This document shows, piece by piece, positions 1 to 6,882 of a stretch of 22,708 nt of DNA. The notes below the pieces were generated by a model. That model saw only the letters and a program-made list of their open reading frames with translations, had not been told where the DNA came from and did not search any database. This DNA is from FACHB-1406 sp034189065. GTDB taxonomy: Bacteria > Cyanobacteriota > Cyanobacteriia > Cyanobacteriales > Spirulinaceae. The position numbers were made by a program, and so were the translations under genes. Within the stretch, counting starts at the first letter, position 1. Every line of letters begins with the position of its first letter. The stretch lies in contig JAXHVQ010000100.1 of NCBI GenBank assembly GCA_034189065.1, positions 1-22,708 of the forward strand, written 5' to 3'.

Positions 1-177
1 GGTATTCTCTGACCAATTTATCCAAGACGCTATTTCTTTTACGCTCCAACCTTGGTTATTTAATCGTAACACTTCTACTCTTTTAAGAGTCCTTTTTGGG
101 GTTTTTGGATTCTGAGTTAATCCCAATAGTTCCTTTTCTTCGCTGTCGCTCAGACAGATTTTTAGTTGTGCTGGCAT
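1..177 (-). CDS. IS630-family transposase, N-terminal part (cut by window edge)
   Basis: An open frame runs from an ATG at 177 to the window edge and gives 59 residues starting MPAQLKICLSDSEEKELLGL. The later part, with LKRVEVLRLNNQGWSVKEIA, is the helix-turn-helix found at the start of IS630/Tc1-type transposases, where the charged Arg-x-x-x-x-Leu-x-x-x-x-Gly-x-Ser pattern is characteristic. The protein would bind the insertion sequence ends; the DDE catalytic domain lies outside the window. A GGAG ribosome site sits 7 bases before the ATG. The gene points away from the ATPase at 223, with only 45 bases between the two starts, so one end of the element should lie in that gap. No inverted repeat can be verified because the other end is missing. 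Family call is from recognition of the N-terminal motif only. Confidence 0.75.
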   Translation of the reverse strand, partial: MPAQLKICLSDSEEKELLGLTQNPKTPKRTLKRVEVLRLNNQGWSVKEIASWINWSENT

Positions 178-222
178 AAAACAACTCCTTTTTCTAACTA
201 ATTTATTATTATACACTTATTT

Positions 223-1329
223 ATGCCCACCTACTTAGAAGGTAGTCTTTTTGTCGGACGCGAGGATATTCTGCGCGAACTCGAAGAATTTTGGATTCAC
301 AACCAACACCTCCAGTCTGTCGTCCTCTACGGACATCGGCGCATGGGCAAAACTTCAATCCTGCGCAACATCGCGACTCATTCCGGTTCCGAAGTTCGCG
401 TCATCTACGTTAACTTACAGCGTTTAGGCTCTATTTCCCAAGGCGTGGACGAAGTTCTTATGGCCATTAGCGACGAAATTGCCGACGCGCTCGATATTTC
501 CCGTCTCGACGATGCCGAACTCATTGACGGGCAGGGAAACCCAGCCCTTACCCCCCAACGCGCATTTGAACGCTACCTCAAACAGGTTCTCAAACAAACC
601 GATAAAAAAGGTTTAATTATCGCCCTCGACGAATTTGAAACCCTCGAAAATCTCATCGAAGGGGGGCAAATTCCCTCTGAGTTTATGGGTTTCCTGCGCG
701 GTTTGGCGCAAATGAGTCCCCAACTCGCCTTTGCCTTCGCGGGACTGCACACCCTCGAAGAAATGACAGCCGACTACTTCCAACCCTTCTTCGCCAGCGT
801 CATTCCCATCCGCGTCGGCTTCCTCAAACCCGCCGCCACACACCAATTACTCGCCAATCCCAGCGAAGACTTCCCCCTCGACTATACCCCCGAAGCGCGC
901 GATCGCGTCCACTCCCTCACCGCCGGACAGCCGTTTCTCGTGCAGTTGGTGGGATTCCAACTGGTGCGCCGCTACAACGATCGCGTTTTCACCGAAGGCC
1001 GAAAGCAAAACCCCCGCTTTGAGGTATATGATGTGGATGGGGCGATTAACCCCGAATTCTTTCAGCGAGGACGCTACTATTTTGAGGGGGTGTGGAACCA
1101 AGCGGCGCAGGGTGCAGCCGGACAGCAAGCGATTTTACAAGCCCTTGCACCGCATCCAGAAGGCTTAAGGGAAGAGGCTTTGAGAAGCGCCCTTGGCATC
1201 CAATTAAGCGACTGGGAAGGCGCACTCAAAGATCTACAACGCCACGATGTTATTGCTGAAAGAGAGGGATGCTGGCGAATTGCAGTTGAATTGTTTCGCC
1301 GCTGGGTTCAATCTAGGGATGATAGCTGA
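223..1329 (+). CDS. P-loop ATPase, archaeal-ATPase/STAND-like
   Basis: A 368-aa protein. Residues 10-14 (FVGRE) form the typical FxGRE lead-in to STAND/archaeal-type ATPases. Walker A is GHRRMGKTS at 37-45, Walker B is LIIALDEFE at 131-139, a sensor-like FAGLH lies at 172-176, and GQPFLVQLVG at 235-244 matches the GxP motif after the core. The last ~80 residues look like a winged helix (DWEGALKDLQRHDVIAEREG). Such proteins are molecular switches, often with a fused effector or repeat domain, but none is seen here. ATG 223 is preceded by an in-frame TAA 24 bases upstream and no clear ribosome site. Because the insertion sequence abuts this start, the gene may have lost an N-terminal part or its promoter. 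Function beyond ATP binding is unknown. Confidence 0.8.
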   Translation: MPTYLEGSLFVGREDILRELEEFWIHNQHLQSVVLYGHRRMGKTSILRNIATHSGSEVRVIYVNLQRLGSISQGVDEVLMAISDEIADALDISRLDDAELIDGQGNPALTPQRAFERYLKQVLKQTDKKGLIIALDEFETLENLIEGGQIPSEFMGFLRGLAQMSPQLAFAFAGLHTLEEMTADYFQPFFASVIPIRVGFLKPAATHQLLANPSEDFPLDYTPEARDRVHSLTAGQPFLVQLVGFQLVRRYNDRVFTEGRKQNPRFEVYDVDGAINPEFFQRGRYYFEGVWNQAAQGAAGQQAILQALAPHPEGLREEALRSALGIQLSDWEGALKDLQRHDVIAEREGCWRIAVELFRRWVQSRDDS

Positions 1330-1437
1330 TGCGCGTTCGATCAACATCAAGCTCGAATGTCGTTTGAGACAGATGACATCAACGAATGGATTTAGCCCTT
1401 CCGCAGGCGAGTTTTAAAGTTAGTTTTCGAGCTTAAA

Positions 1438-1509
1438 AGCCCGTGACGAGGATTGAACTCGTGACCTCACCCTTACCAAGGGTGTGCTCTACCACTGAGC
1501 CACACGGGC
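1438..1509 (-). tRNA. trnT: tRNA-Thr (anticodon GGU)
   Basis: Read on the minus strand, GCCCGTG at the 5' end pairs with CACGGGC at the 3' end. The anticodon arm is CACCC-TTGGTAA-GGGTG, giving anticodon GGT, and the T arm contains the GTTCAATCC loop. It is 72 nt, with discriminator U and no encoded CCA. It is followed by four T residues on its own strand. It lies 14 nt downstream of tRNA-Tyr and is probably transcribed with it. Confidence 0.95.
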
Positions 1510-1523
1510 TGGAACAATTGAGG

Positions 1524-1605
1524 TGGGCCGAGCTGGATTTGAACCAGCGTAGGCGTAGCCAGCGGATTTACAGTCCGCCCCCATTAACCACTCGGGCATC
1601 GACCC
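1524..1605 (-). tRNA. trnY: tRNA-Tyr (anticodon GUA)
   Basis: Minus strand. Acceptor GGGTCGA pairs with TCGGCCC (one T-G pair), and the anticodon arm GCGGA-CTGTAAA-TCCGC gives anticodon GTA. The variable arm is long, with a GGC-TAC-GCC mini-hairpin, as expected for a bacterial class II tRNA-Tyr. The T loop GTTCAAATC is normal. Length is 82 nt with discriminator A and no complete CCA. Its 5' end is only 22 bases from the start of the 268-bp repeat at 1628, so it marks the outer edge of the restriction-modification insertion. Confidence 0.95.
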
Positions 1606-1627
1606 TTCTTATTCCACAGTTTTTAAT

Positions 1628-1895
1628 TTTAGCAGCAATTGGCTCAACTGCCAAGATTAATTTAAAGAAATGGTCGAATGGCGGGGAAAGTCGCTTTCGT
1701 CGTAGATTTCGCCGACCAATTCCTCGATCGCGTCTTCTAATGTCACCAACCCGACAGTTCCTCCGTACTCGTCCACCACAATGGTAATATGGAGTCGCTG
1801 TTGTAGCATTTCTTTGAGCAAGTCGGCGACGCGCTTGGTTTCGGGAACGTAAAAGGGCGCATCCATCGCTTCGGTGACGAGGGCTCGCGATCGCG
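1628..1895 (-). repeat. 268-bp direct repeat, copy A (duplicated CNNM gene 3' end)
   Basis: This stretch is colinear with 4233-4500 at a constant offset of 2605 bases with no gaps. It differs at only four positions (1663, 1681, 1696, 1879). It includes the last 79 codons of the CNNM/CorC-like gene, its stop codon, and about 29 bases of downstream sequence. Homology stops sharply at both ends: TTTAGCAGC on the left and GATCGCG on the right. Together with copy B it brackets the restriction-modification genes. Confidence 0.95.
1657..1895 (-). pseudogene. C-terminal fragment of CNNM/CorC-like gene
   Basis: This fragment encodes the second CBS domain tail (MDAPFYVPETKRVADLLKEM and onward to the stop) and is identical at protein level to the end of the intact gene at 4262-5425. 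Upstream of the repeat boundary at 1895 the same frame meets a TGA within about 20 bases. It therefore lacks the membrane domain, the first CBS motif and a proper start. An internal ATG at 1866 could open a 69-residue peptide, but nothing suggests that it is used. It is a by-product of the duplication that brackets the restriction-modification cassette. Confidence 0.9.
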
Positions 1896-1978
1896 TTTTT
1901 CCCCGGATTTTTCAAAGGCCATATAGCTTGCTAAGTCTTGCTTTCGGGATATTGCTTCTGATAGTTTTGCAAAACAAG

Positions 1979-1993
1979 TTCGGTAGAGCCGAA
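1979..1993 (-). terminator. Possible terminator after the restriction gene
   Basis: A short perfect hairpin, TTCGG-loop of 5-CCGAA, lies 4 bases past the endonuclease stop. On the minus strand it is followed by CTTGTTTT, then by the palindrome GTTTTGCAAAAC at 1964-1975. The stem is only 5 bp, so this is a weak call. Confidence 0.3.
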
Positions 1994-1997
1994 AATA

Positions 1998-2909
1998 TTA
2001 AAAATGTCCTTGATTTAAAACATTCTCCATTGACGGGCTCGTGTCGTCTATCAGATGTTGGATTTTAGCGACCATTCTTTGAAATACATCAGGATAATAT
2101 TTAGAAGAATCCAAAAAATCGACATACTCTTGTCTGTGTCTTTGTCTTTCTTCAGGGGTTCGATATTCTTGGCGAATGTTGGATGACATACGTTTTGTTT
2201 TTCGCACAATCAAAACATCGTCAATCTGAGTTGAGATGATTGAAACTGGTGTCATATCAAGAAACTCGCAGACTAGAAAATATAGAGACCCTGGCACAGC
2301 AGTCTTTAGATTTTGACTTGTTGCTACAGCCTCTTGAAACATAGTTTTGTCTAAATTGGTCTTGCATTCTGCACAAATATAGCCAAGATACGACTCAAGT
2401 AACTTATAATCTTGAAATTCCGGATCGAATGATGACTTTAAGTATAATTTTTTGCCGAGTATAAAATCTTGGTTCTTGCTTGTAATACTTGGTTCTCCAC
2501 CCTGTCCGGGATTTCCGAGAGATGACAAGAAACTTAGCCCAGCGAATGTATTTCGAGGCCCCAATTCAAAAGAATTATCGATTCCTCGTAGACCACGGAA
2601 AACAACCTGCGGCAAAAACTCTTCCAGAATGGTGTTGTCTAACTTGAGCTGTCCCTTTTGTCTGTATAAGAAATTATTCGAGCTATCAAAAATCAAATTA
2701 AGCTCGATGAAGCGCTTATATCGATTAGTTACTTCGACCAACTGCTCTACAGTATTAGCTTTACTACGCTCAATGGATTCCATATCCGTTATCCATTCAT
2801 GATATTTTTTAATAGCTTCTTCTAATCTTTCCTTATCAGATTCAGGCAAGCGACGATTCTTGAGGCAAGCAATTAATTTAGTGTAATGAGGACGAGAGAG
2901 TTCAGACAT
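1998..2909 (-). CDS. Type II restriction endonuclease, Bpu10I-like
   Basis: A 303-aa protein. YICAECKTNLDKTMFQEA at 177-194 contains an E181-x-K183 pair, as in the second half of a PD-(D/E)XK nuclease site; D148 (KNQDFILGKK) is a possible partner acid. GSLYFLVCEFLDMTPVSI further on resembles the conserved core of the Bpu10I restriction endonuclease family, as I recall it. That family cuts double-stranded DNA at an asymmetric site, but the site here cannot be read from sequence. The gene follows the methyltransferase on the same strand with 25 bases between them and has a weak ribosome site. It is AT-rich and lacks HIP1. Bpu10I-type systems usually need modification of two different strands, yet only one methyltransferase is present. 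The nuclease call is firmer than the family name. Confidence 0.65.
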   Translation of the reverse strand: MSELSRPHYTKLIACLKNRRLPESDKERLEEAIKKYHEWITDMESIERSKANTVEQLVEVTNRYKRFIELNLIFDSSNNFLYRQKGQLKLDNTILEEFLPQVVFRGLRGIDNSFELGPRNTFAGLSFLSSLGNPGQGGEPSITSKNQDFILGKKLYLKSSFDPEFQDYKLLESYLGYICAECKTNLDKTMFQEAVATSQNLKTAVPGSLYFLVCEFLDMTPVSIISTQIDDVLIVRKTKRMSSNIRQEYRTPEERQRHRQEYVDFLDSSKYYPDVFQRMVAKIQHLIDDTSPSMENVLNQGHF

Positions 2910-2934
2910 AAATTGAACTTTTCTTGATAAGAAT

Positions 2935-4212
2935 TTACGCTCTTTCTAACCTTGATAGGTATAAAAGATTTTGAGCTAAAGTGGGAGTTTTTCCAATATC
3001 TTGAACTTTATTAATTGCATCTTCTAGGGATGCGAAGTTTTTTGAAGAAACCGAAGACATTCCGCTCTTTAGCACATCCAACGCTATATCCCTTGCAATT
3101 TGCTCAATAGTCTCTTTGCAAGTTTTATTATTTAGATTGGAAAAATTAATGATATCTTCCCTAATAGATTTTCCGAATTTATTGTTAAACTCCCTCTTTT
3201 GTCTTAATTTTTTGTAAAAAAGATTGGCTCTCACTCCGATTTCTTCAATAATATCAGCGTTATAAAAGGGTACACCGAGTACATTAGATTCGTGTCCTAC
3301 GACAAATACGATTCGAGCTTCGTCCTTGGTCACTCTAGACAGTTCTCTCAGAGTATCTGCCATGTCTAGACAGTATTGAATTACTGTATAAAAACGGTTT
3401 CCTCTGTTGGCTCTGTTAGAGCCAATTTCTGATTTTGCTATTTTGAGTAAATCCCAACCCAACATTTCGGCAGATCGACGATAATTCTGATGATAGTTAA
3501 ATACATTAATGTAGGGTGGAGATGTTACGACAAAGTCTATACAATCCCTTCCTAGCGGAAGAGAACGAGCGTCAGATAAACCCACATTTATTTCTTTGCT
3601 AGAGTAAGGAAGGTTTTCTATCGAGTTTGCTAAAGCTGTGAATTTTGATTGAACAAATTCGTGAGTTACCTTATTGTTTGACACGTCAAGTAAAATTATT
3701 AGTGCGTCAAATATCTTTTTGCTTTCTTGCTTTAACTCATCTCCAATTGCTTTTAGTTTTTCTGGTAAATTTTTTTCTTCACGATCGTAATCGAAAATTC
3801 TAAAAGGAAACTTTTCATCTACTAATTTCCTGAGAATCTTTATGTATTCTTTCCTTTTAGAATCATTGATTAATTCATAAATCTGACTGAGAATCCAGGC
3901 TGCTGGATTGAGATCGAAGCCATATGCTTCAAGTTCGAGAATTCCAGCCTCTAGCAAAACAGTACCGCTACCTGCGAAAGGGTCGAGAATAACTGAATCA
4001 GGCAAACAGTATGCGTTCAATATAACTTCAACAAGCTGCGGTGAAAACTGACCGCGCCAAGGGAACAGGTTAGACCTTGTTTTGTCAACAATGTCAAGTT
4101 TTTCTTTAGGAACGGGTTTGTCAAACTCTTTCAATTGCCAGCCTTCCTCAGCATTTCAACTGATCTTTACCAACTCATCAGTGTAGTCTAAAAATAATTT
4201 TGCGATCGACAT
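2935..4212 (-). CDS. DNA methyltransferase (probable m4C), with in-frame TGA near N-terminus
   Basis: The largest uninterrupted frame starts at TTG 4134 and gives 399 residues. Counted from that start, motif I (S-adenosylmethionine binding) is DPFAGSGT at 51-58, an acidic SDARSLP lies near 187-193, and catalytic motif IV is TSPPY at 204-208. TSPPY is typical of N4-cytosine methyltransferases, and the I-then-IV order with about 150 residues between fits an alpha-type layout. The same frame continues upstream to ATG 4212 and encodes MSIAKLFLDYTDELVKIS, a TGA at 4156-4158, then NAEEGWQ leading into the main frame. This looks like the native N-terminus with a nonsense change. TTG 4134 has a strong GAGGAAGG site at 4142-4149, spaced 7 bases. 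The gene is 49 bases downstream of the CNNM gene and upstream of the endonuclease, all on one strand. Confidence 0.8.
4142..4149 (-). promoter_or_regulatory. Shine-Dalgarno supporting TTG restart of the methyltransferase
   Basis: GAGGAAGG on the minus strand lies 7 bases before TTG 4134 and directly after the in-frame TGA at 4156-4158. It is the best ribosome site in the cassette and supports re-initiation downstream of the premature stop. Confidence 0.55.
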
Positions 4213-4232
4213 ATTAGCTCAAAAATTTTCAC

Positions 4233-4500
4233 TTTAGCAGCAATTGGCTCAACTGCCAAGATTAATTCAAAGAAATGGTCGAATGACGGGGAAAGTCGCT
4301 CTCGTCGTAGATTTCGCCGACCAATTCCTCGATCGCGTCTTCTAATGTCACCAACCCGACAGTTCCTCCGTACTCGTCCACCACAATGGTAATATGGAGT
4401 CGCTGTTGTAGCATTTCTTTGAGCAAGTCGGCGACGCGCTTGGTTTCGGGAACGTAAAAGGGCGCATCCATCGCTTCGGTGACAAGGGCTCGCGATCGCG
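4233..4500 (-). repeat. 268-bp direct repeat, copy B (within intact CNNM gene)
   Basis: This is the partner of 1628-1895 at a constant offset of 2605 bases with 264 of 268 bases identical. It covers the 3' end of the intact CNNM/CorC-like gene and 29 bases beyond its stop. The first base of unique cassette DNA is therefore at 4232, only 20 bases from the methyltransferase ATG. Confidence 0.95.
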
Positions 4501-5425
4501 CTTCAACCGGCAACGCTTTCAACTGACGCAACGCTTGTTTGAGGTGAACAATGCCGATGATGCGATCCTTGGACTCTTCTTGGACGGGAATGCGCGAATA
4601 CCCCGTTTCCAAACACAAATCCACCACATCCTGCAAACTCGCCTCTCGGGAAATCGTGCGCATTTCGATGCGCGGTTTGACCACATCTCTCGCCATAAGG
4701 CGATCGAGCATTAGCGCTTTGTTGAGCAACTCGTGCTTATATAAATCTAACGTCCCCTTGCGTCCGAGAATTTCGATCATCAACTGAAGGTCGTTGAGCG
4801 TCTCCCCCAGTTGCGCGTTTTTACTGGGCTGCCCCTGGAAAAGACGAATCATTCGGTGGGTAATCGTTTCGATGACCGCAATAATACCAAGTGCAGATAA
4901 CAGACGGGATAACCAGTAGATGGGACGAACGATCGCCTTAAAAACTGGCATAATATTGGCGATCGCGAGAGATTTCGGCGTAATTTCGCCAAAAATCAGC
5001 ACCAAGATCGTAATAACCGCCGTTGCAACCCCCAAACCGGCATTGCCCAACCACAGGGCAAAAAGATTGCTGGTCAGAATAGTCGAAAAAATATTAATCA
5101 GGTTATTCCCGATTAACAACGTGGTAATAAACCGGGTTCGATTTTGCAGAACCAATCGAAACATCCCGGTGGGATCGCCTTGCTGCCTAATCAGTCCCCT
5201 CAGTTTGAGGTCGTCCATTGCCGTAATTGCCGTTTCCGATCCCGAAAAACACGCAGAAAGCACGAGCATTAAGACAATAACAACGGCATCGAGCCAAATT
5301 GAACCTAAAAGGGGACGAAGTTCGGTCGCAGCAAGAACTTGAAAATTGAGAGGGAAAGCGATCGCGCTGTGGGAACCTATCACAGAGGAGTGGAAAAGTA
5401 AAGTTAAAGAAAATCGAGAAAGCAA
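4262..5425 (-). CDS. CNNM/CorC (HlyC)-family membrane protein with CBS pair
   Basis: A 387-aa protein with an N-terminal DUF21 (CNNM) transmembrane domain and a cytoplasmic CBS pair. Membrane segments lie near 45-62, 97-123, 132-150 and 163-187. The family motifs SACFSGSETAI (57-67) and FGEITPKS (145-152) are present. The linker DVVKPRIEMRTI leads into CBS1 (about 248-305); CBS2 (about 317-372) ends with VVDEYGGTVGLVTLEDAIEE. The family handles Mg2+/divalent cations, with nucleotide binding by CBS. The usual CorC_HlyC domain after CBS2 is missing: the protein stops at HSTISLN. The start is uncertain. TTG 5425 lies in a terminator-like hairpin and has no clear ribosome site; GTG 5383 is an alternative, and no ATG occurs before membrane segment 1. 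Its 3' end is duplicated at 1628-1895. Confidence 0.88.
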   Translation of the reverse strand: MLSRFSLTLLFHSSVIGSHSAIAFPLNFQVLAATELRPLLGSIWLDAVVIVLMLVLSACFSGSETAITAMDDLKLRGLIRQQGDPTGMFRLVLQNRTRFITTLLIGNNLINIFSTILTSNLFALWLGNAGLGVATAVITILVLIFGEITPKSLAIANIMPVFKAIVRPIYWLSRLLSALGIIAVIETITHRMIRLFQGQPSKNAQLGETLNDLQLMIEILGRKGTLDLYKHELLNKALMLDRLMARDVVKPRIEMRTISREASLQDVVDLCLETGYSRIPVQEESKDRIIGIVHLKQALRQLKALPVEARSRALVTEAMDAPFYVPETKRVADLLKEMLQQRLHITIVVDEYGGTVGLVTLEDAIEELVGEIYDESDFPRHSTISLN

Positions 5426-5446
5426 CGGGTTTCATGTCCCGTCGCT
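5421..5446 (-). terminator. Probable terminator of the 45-aa membrane protein gene
   Basis: On the minus strand AGCGACGGG pairs with CCCGTTGCT (one G-T pair) across an 8-base loop, followed by the T-rich stretch TTTCTCGATTTTCTTT. It lies 33 bases past the stop of the small gene at 5480-5617. It overlaps the TTG proposed as the start of the CNNM gene, which weakens that start. Confidence 0.5.
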
Positions 5447-5479
5447 TCTAGGATAAAACGAGTCTAGGCTTTTGGCGTT

Positions 5480-5617
5480 TTAGATCGCGTAAGCTGTTGA
5501 GAGGGCCCAAATAATGAGGAAAGTAATACTCCCAAACACCAAAAGCGATGAGAGGGCGACGACAATGGGTTTGTCGGCGTTCTTGAATTTCATGATTCCG
5601 CGATTGAGGTCTGACAT
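5480..5617 (-). CDS. Small single-span membrane protein, 45 aa, conserved-looking
   Basis: ATG 5617 to TAA 5480 encodes 45 residues starting MSDLNRGIMKFKNADKPIVV. A hydrophilic N-terminal 17 residues precede one hydrophobic helix (about 18-42, rich in Val, Leu, Ile, Phe, Trp), then the tail STAYAI. AAGGA is centred about 13 bases before the ATG and a terminator-like hairpin follows the stop, so it looks like a complete single-gene unit. Size and shape recall the low-molecular-mass subunits of cyanobacterial photosystem or cytochrome complexes. I cannot match it to PsbX, PsbJ, PsbK, PetN, PetM, PsaI or PsaJ from memory. Membrane location is inferred from hydrophobicity; the function is unknown. 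Confidence 0.7.
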   Translation of the reverse strand: MSDLNRGIMKFKNADKPIVVALSSLLVFGSITFLIIWALSTAYAI

Positions 5618-5770
5618 AATCGATCTCGTCCTTAATTCGGTGTTGATGGGTTGCGAGGTATGGGGTTCTCTATGTCTAGGTTAGCGACGATGGGCTGCGT
5701 TCGTCTATCAGTGGAACTAAATCCATCGAACTCCAGGAAACATAAAAGCGCTTGGGAGGGTTGAAATCGC

Positions 5771-6700
5771 GTGAAATCGATCTTGATTATTTTACTGGCT
5801 GCGATCGCGTTTCTAGTTATCCTCGTTGAAGTGGGGTTGCGTCTGCTATTGGGCTTTGGTAATCCGCCCCTTTACATCGCGGATGAGAAAATTGGCTATT
5901 TACTTGCCCCCAATCAACGCCTGCGCCGCATGGGGAACTGCATTGAGGTGAATGAGTATTCCATGCGCGGTGCGTCTGTGACGGCAAAACGTCCGCCTGA
6001 AACGCTGCGCGTTTTGCTGTTGGGCGATTCGGTTGCCAATGGGGGATGGTGGACCGATGGCGAACAAACGATTTCTTATTTGTTACAGGAGAAGTTGGAA
6101 CCGTCTCAACCGGGGGTAGAAGTTCTCAACGCTTCGGCAAATTCTTGGTCGCCGCGCAATGAGTTAGCCTACGTACAGCGCTTTGGCTTGTTTGAGGCGC
6201 AGATCGTGGTTTTGTTAATTAATACCGACGATTTGTTCGGAACTGCGCCCACATCCCTTCCCGTCGGACGCGATCGCAATTACCCCCAACGCAAACCCAA
6301 AGGCGCGATCGCCGAACTCTATTCTCGCTATTTTGTCAAGCCCCAACCGGTACCGGGAATGGACGAAGTTCGAGCTGAGGGGGGCGATCGCGTGGGGTAT
6401 AATTTGCAGGCTATTGAGGATATCGAGACAATCGCGCGTTCTAACGGAGCCACATTAATTTTAGCCATGACTCCCTTATTGCGGGAAATTGGCGAACCCG
6501 GATCGCGAGATTACGAACTCAAAGCGAGACAGCGTTTAAAGGAATTTACAAGCGCGCGATCGATTCCCTACATCGACTTTCTTCCCCTATTTGAAGGGCA
6601 AACCGCCCCCAAAACCCTTTACCGCGACCACATTCACCTCAGTCCCACCGGCAATCAATTCGTTTGCGATCGGCTTGTTACAGTAATCAGTAATCAGTAA
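5771..6700 (+). CDS. SGNH/GDSL-type hydrolase, membrane anchored
   Basis: A 309-aa protein with an N-terminal hydrophobic segment (about 3-29) that serves as a signal anchor. The SGNH blocks are present: VLLLGDSVANG (block I, nucleophile Ser), NASANSWSP (block II Gly position replaced in context by Ala/Ser, and the Asn), and DHIHLSPTGN near the end, which gives the Asp-x-x-His pair of block V. Such enzymes hydrolyse or transfer acyl esters on lipids or polysaccharides, probably on the outer face of the inner membrane here; the substrate is unknown. GTG 5771 is chosen because GGGAGGG precedes it by about 10 bases. The last residues (VISNQ) and the stop codon are encoded by the first units of the heptad repeat array that follows, so the natural C-terminus may have been replaced. 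Confidence 0.82.
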   Translation: MKSILIILLAAIAFLVILVEVGLRLLLGFGNPPLYIADEKIGYLLAPNQRLRRMGNCIEVNEYSMRGASVTAKRPPETLRVLLLGDSVANGGWWTDGEQTISYLLQEKLEPSQPGVEVLNASANSWSPRNELAYVQRFGLFEAQIVVLLINTDDLFGTAPTSLPVGRDRNYPQRKPKGAIAELYSRYFVKPQPVPGMDEVRAEGGDRVGYNLQAIEDIETIARSNGATLILAMTPLLREIGEPGSRDYELKARQRLKEFTSARSIPYIDFLPLFEGQTAPKTLYRDHIHLSPTGNQFVCDRLVTVISNQ

Positions 6701-6798
6701 TCAGTAACCAGTAACCAATGACCAGTAATCAGTAACCAGTAACCAGTAATCAGTAAACAGTAATCAGTTACCAGTAATCAGTTACCAGTAATCAGTAA
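6681..6798 (+). repeat. Heptameric tandem repeat array (CAGTAAT / CAGTAAC type)
   Basis: About 17 near-perfect 7-base units of CAGTAAT, CAGTAAC, CAGTTAC or CAATGAC run in tandem. Arrays of this kind are known in filamentous cyanobacteria as short tandemly repeated repetitive sequences. The first units overlap the 3' end of the SGNH hydrolase gene. Confidence 0.9.
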
Positions 6799-6827
6799 TT
6801 AACTGAATGCTGATTTACCCATAACCG

Positions 6828-6876
6828 ATGACAAACGACAAATGACCAAAGACAAATGACCAATGACCAATGACAA
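6828..6876 (+). repeat. Second heptad array (ATGACAA / ATGACCA type)
   Basis: Seven-base units of ATGACAA, ACGACAA and ATGACCA run to 6 bases before the Uma2 ATG at 6883. The array leaves no recognisable ribosome site for that gene. It is a different heptad class from the adjacent CAGTAAT array. Confidence 0.85.
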
Positions 6877-6882
6877 ATAACG

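Noticed and set aside
1568..1915. Open frame on the minus strand across tRNA-Tyr and the repeat
   Set aside because: It overlaps a tRNA and the duplicated CNNM fragment in another frame and resembles no protein.
1964..1975. Palindrome GTTTTGCAAAAC as a controller-protein site for the restriction-modification genes
   Set aside because: It lies downstream of the endonuclease and no controller gene is present.
6681..6876. Possible replication origin iterons or CRISPR
   Set aside because: Units are 7 bases with no spacers and match known cyanobacterial heptad repeats.
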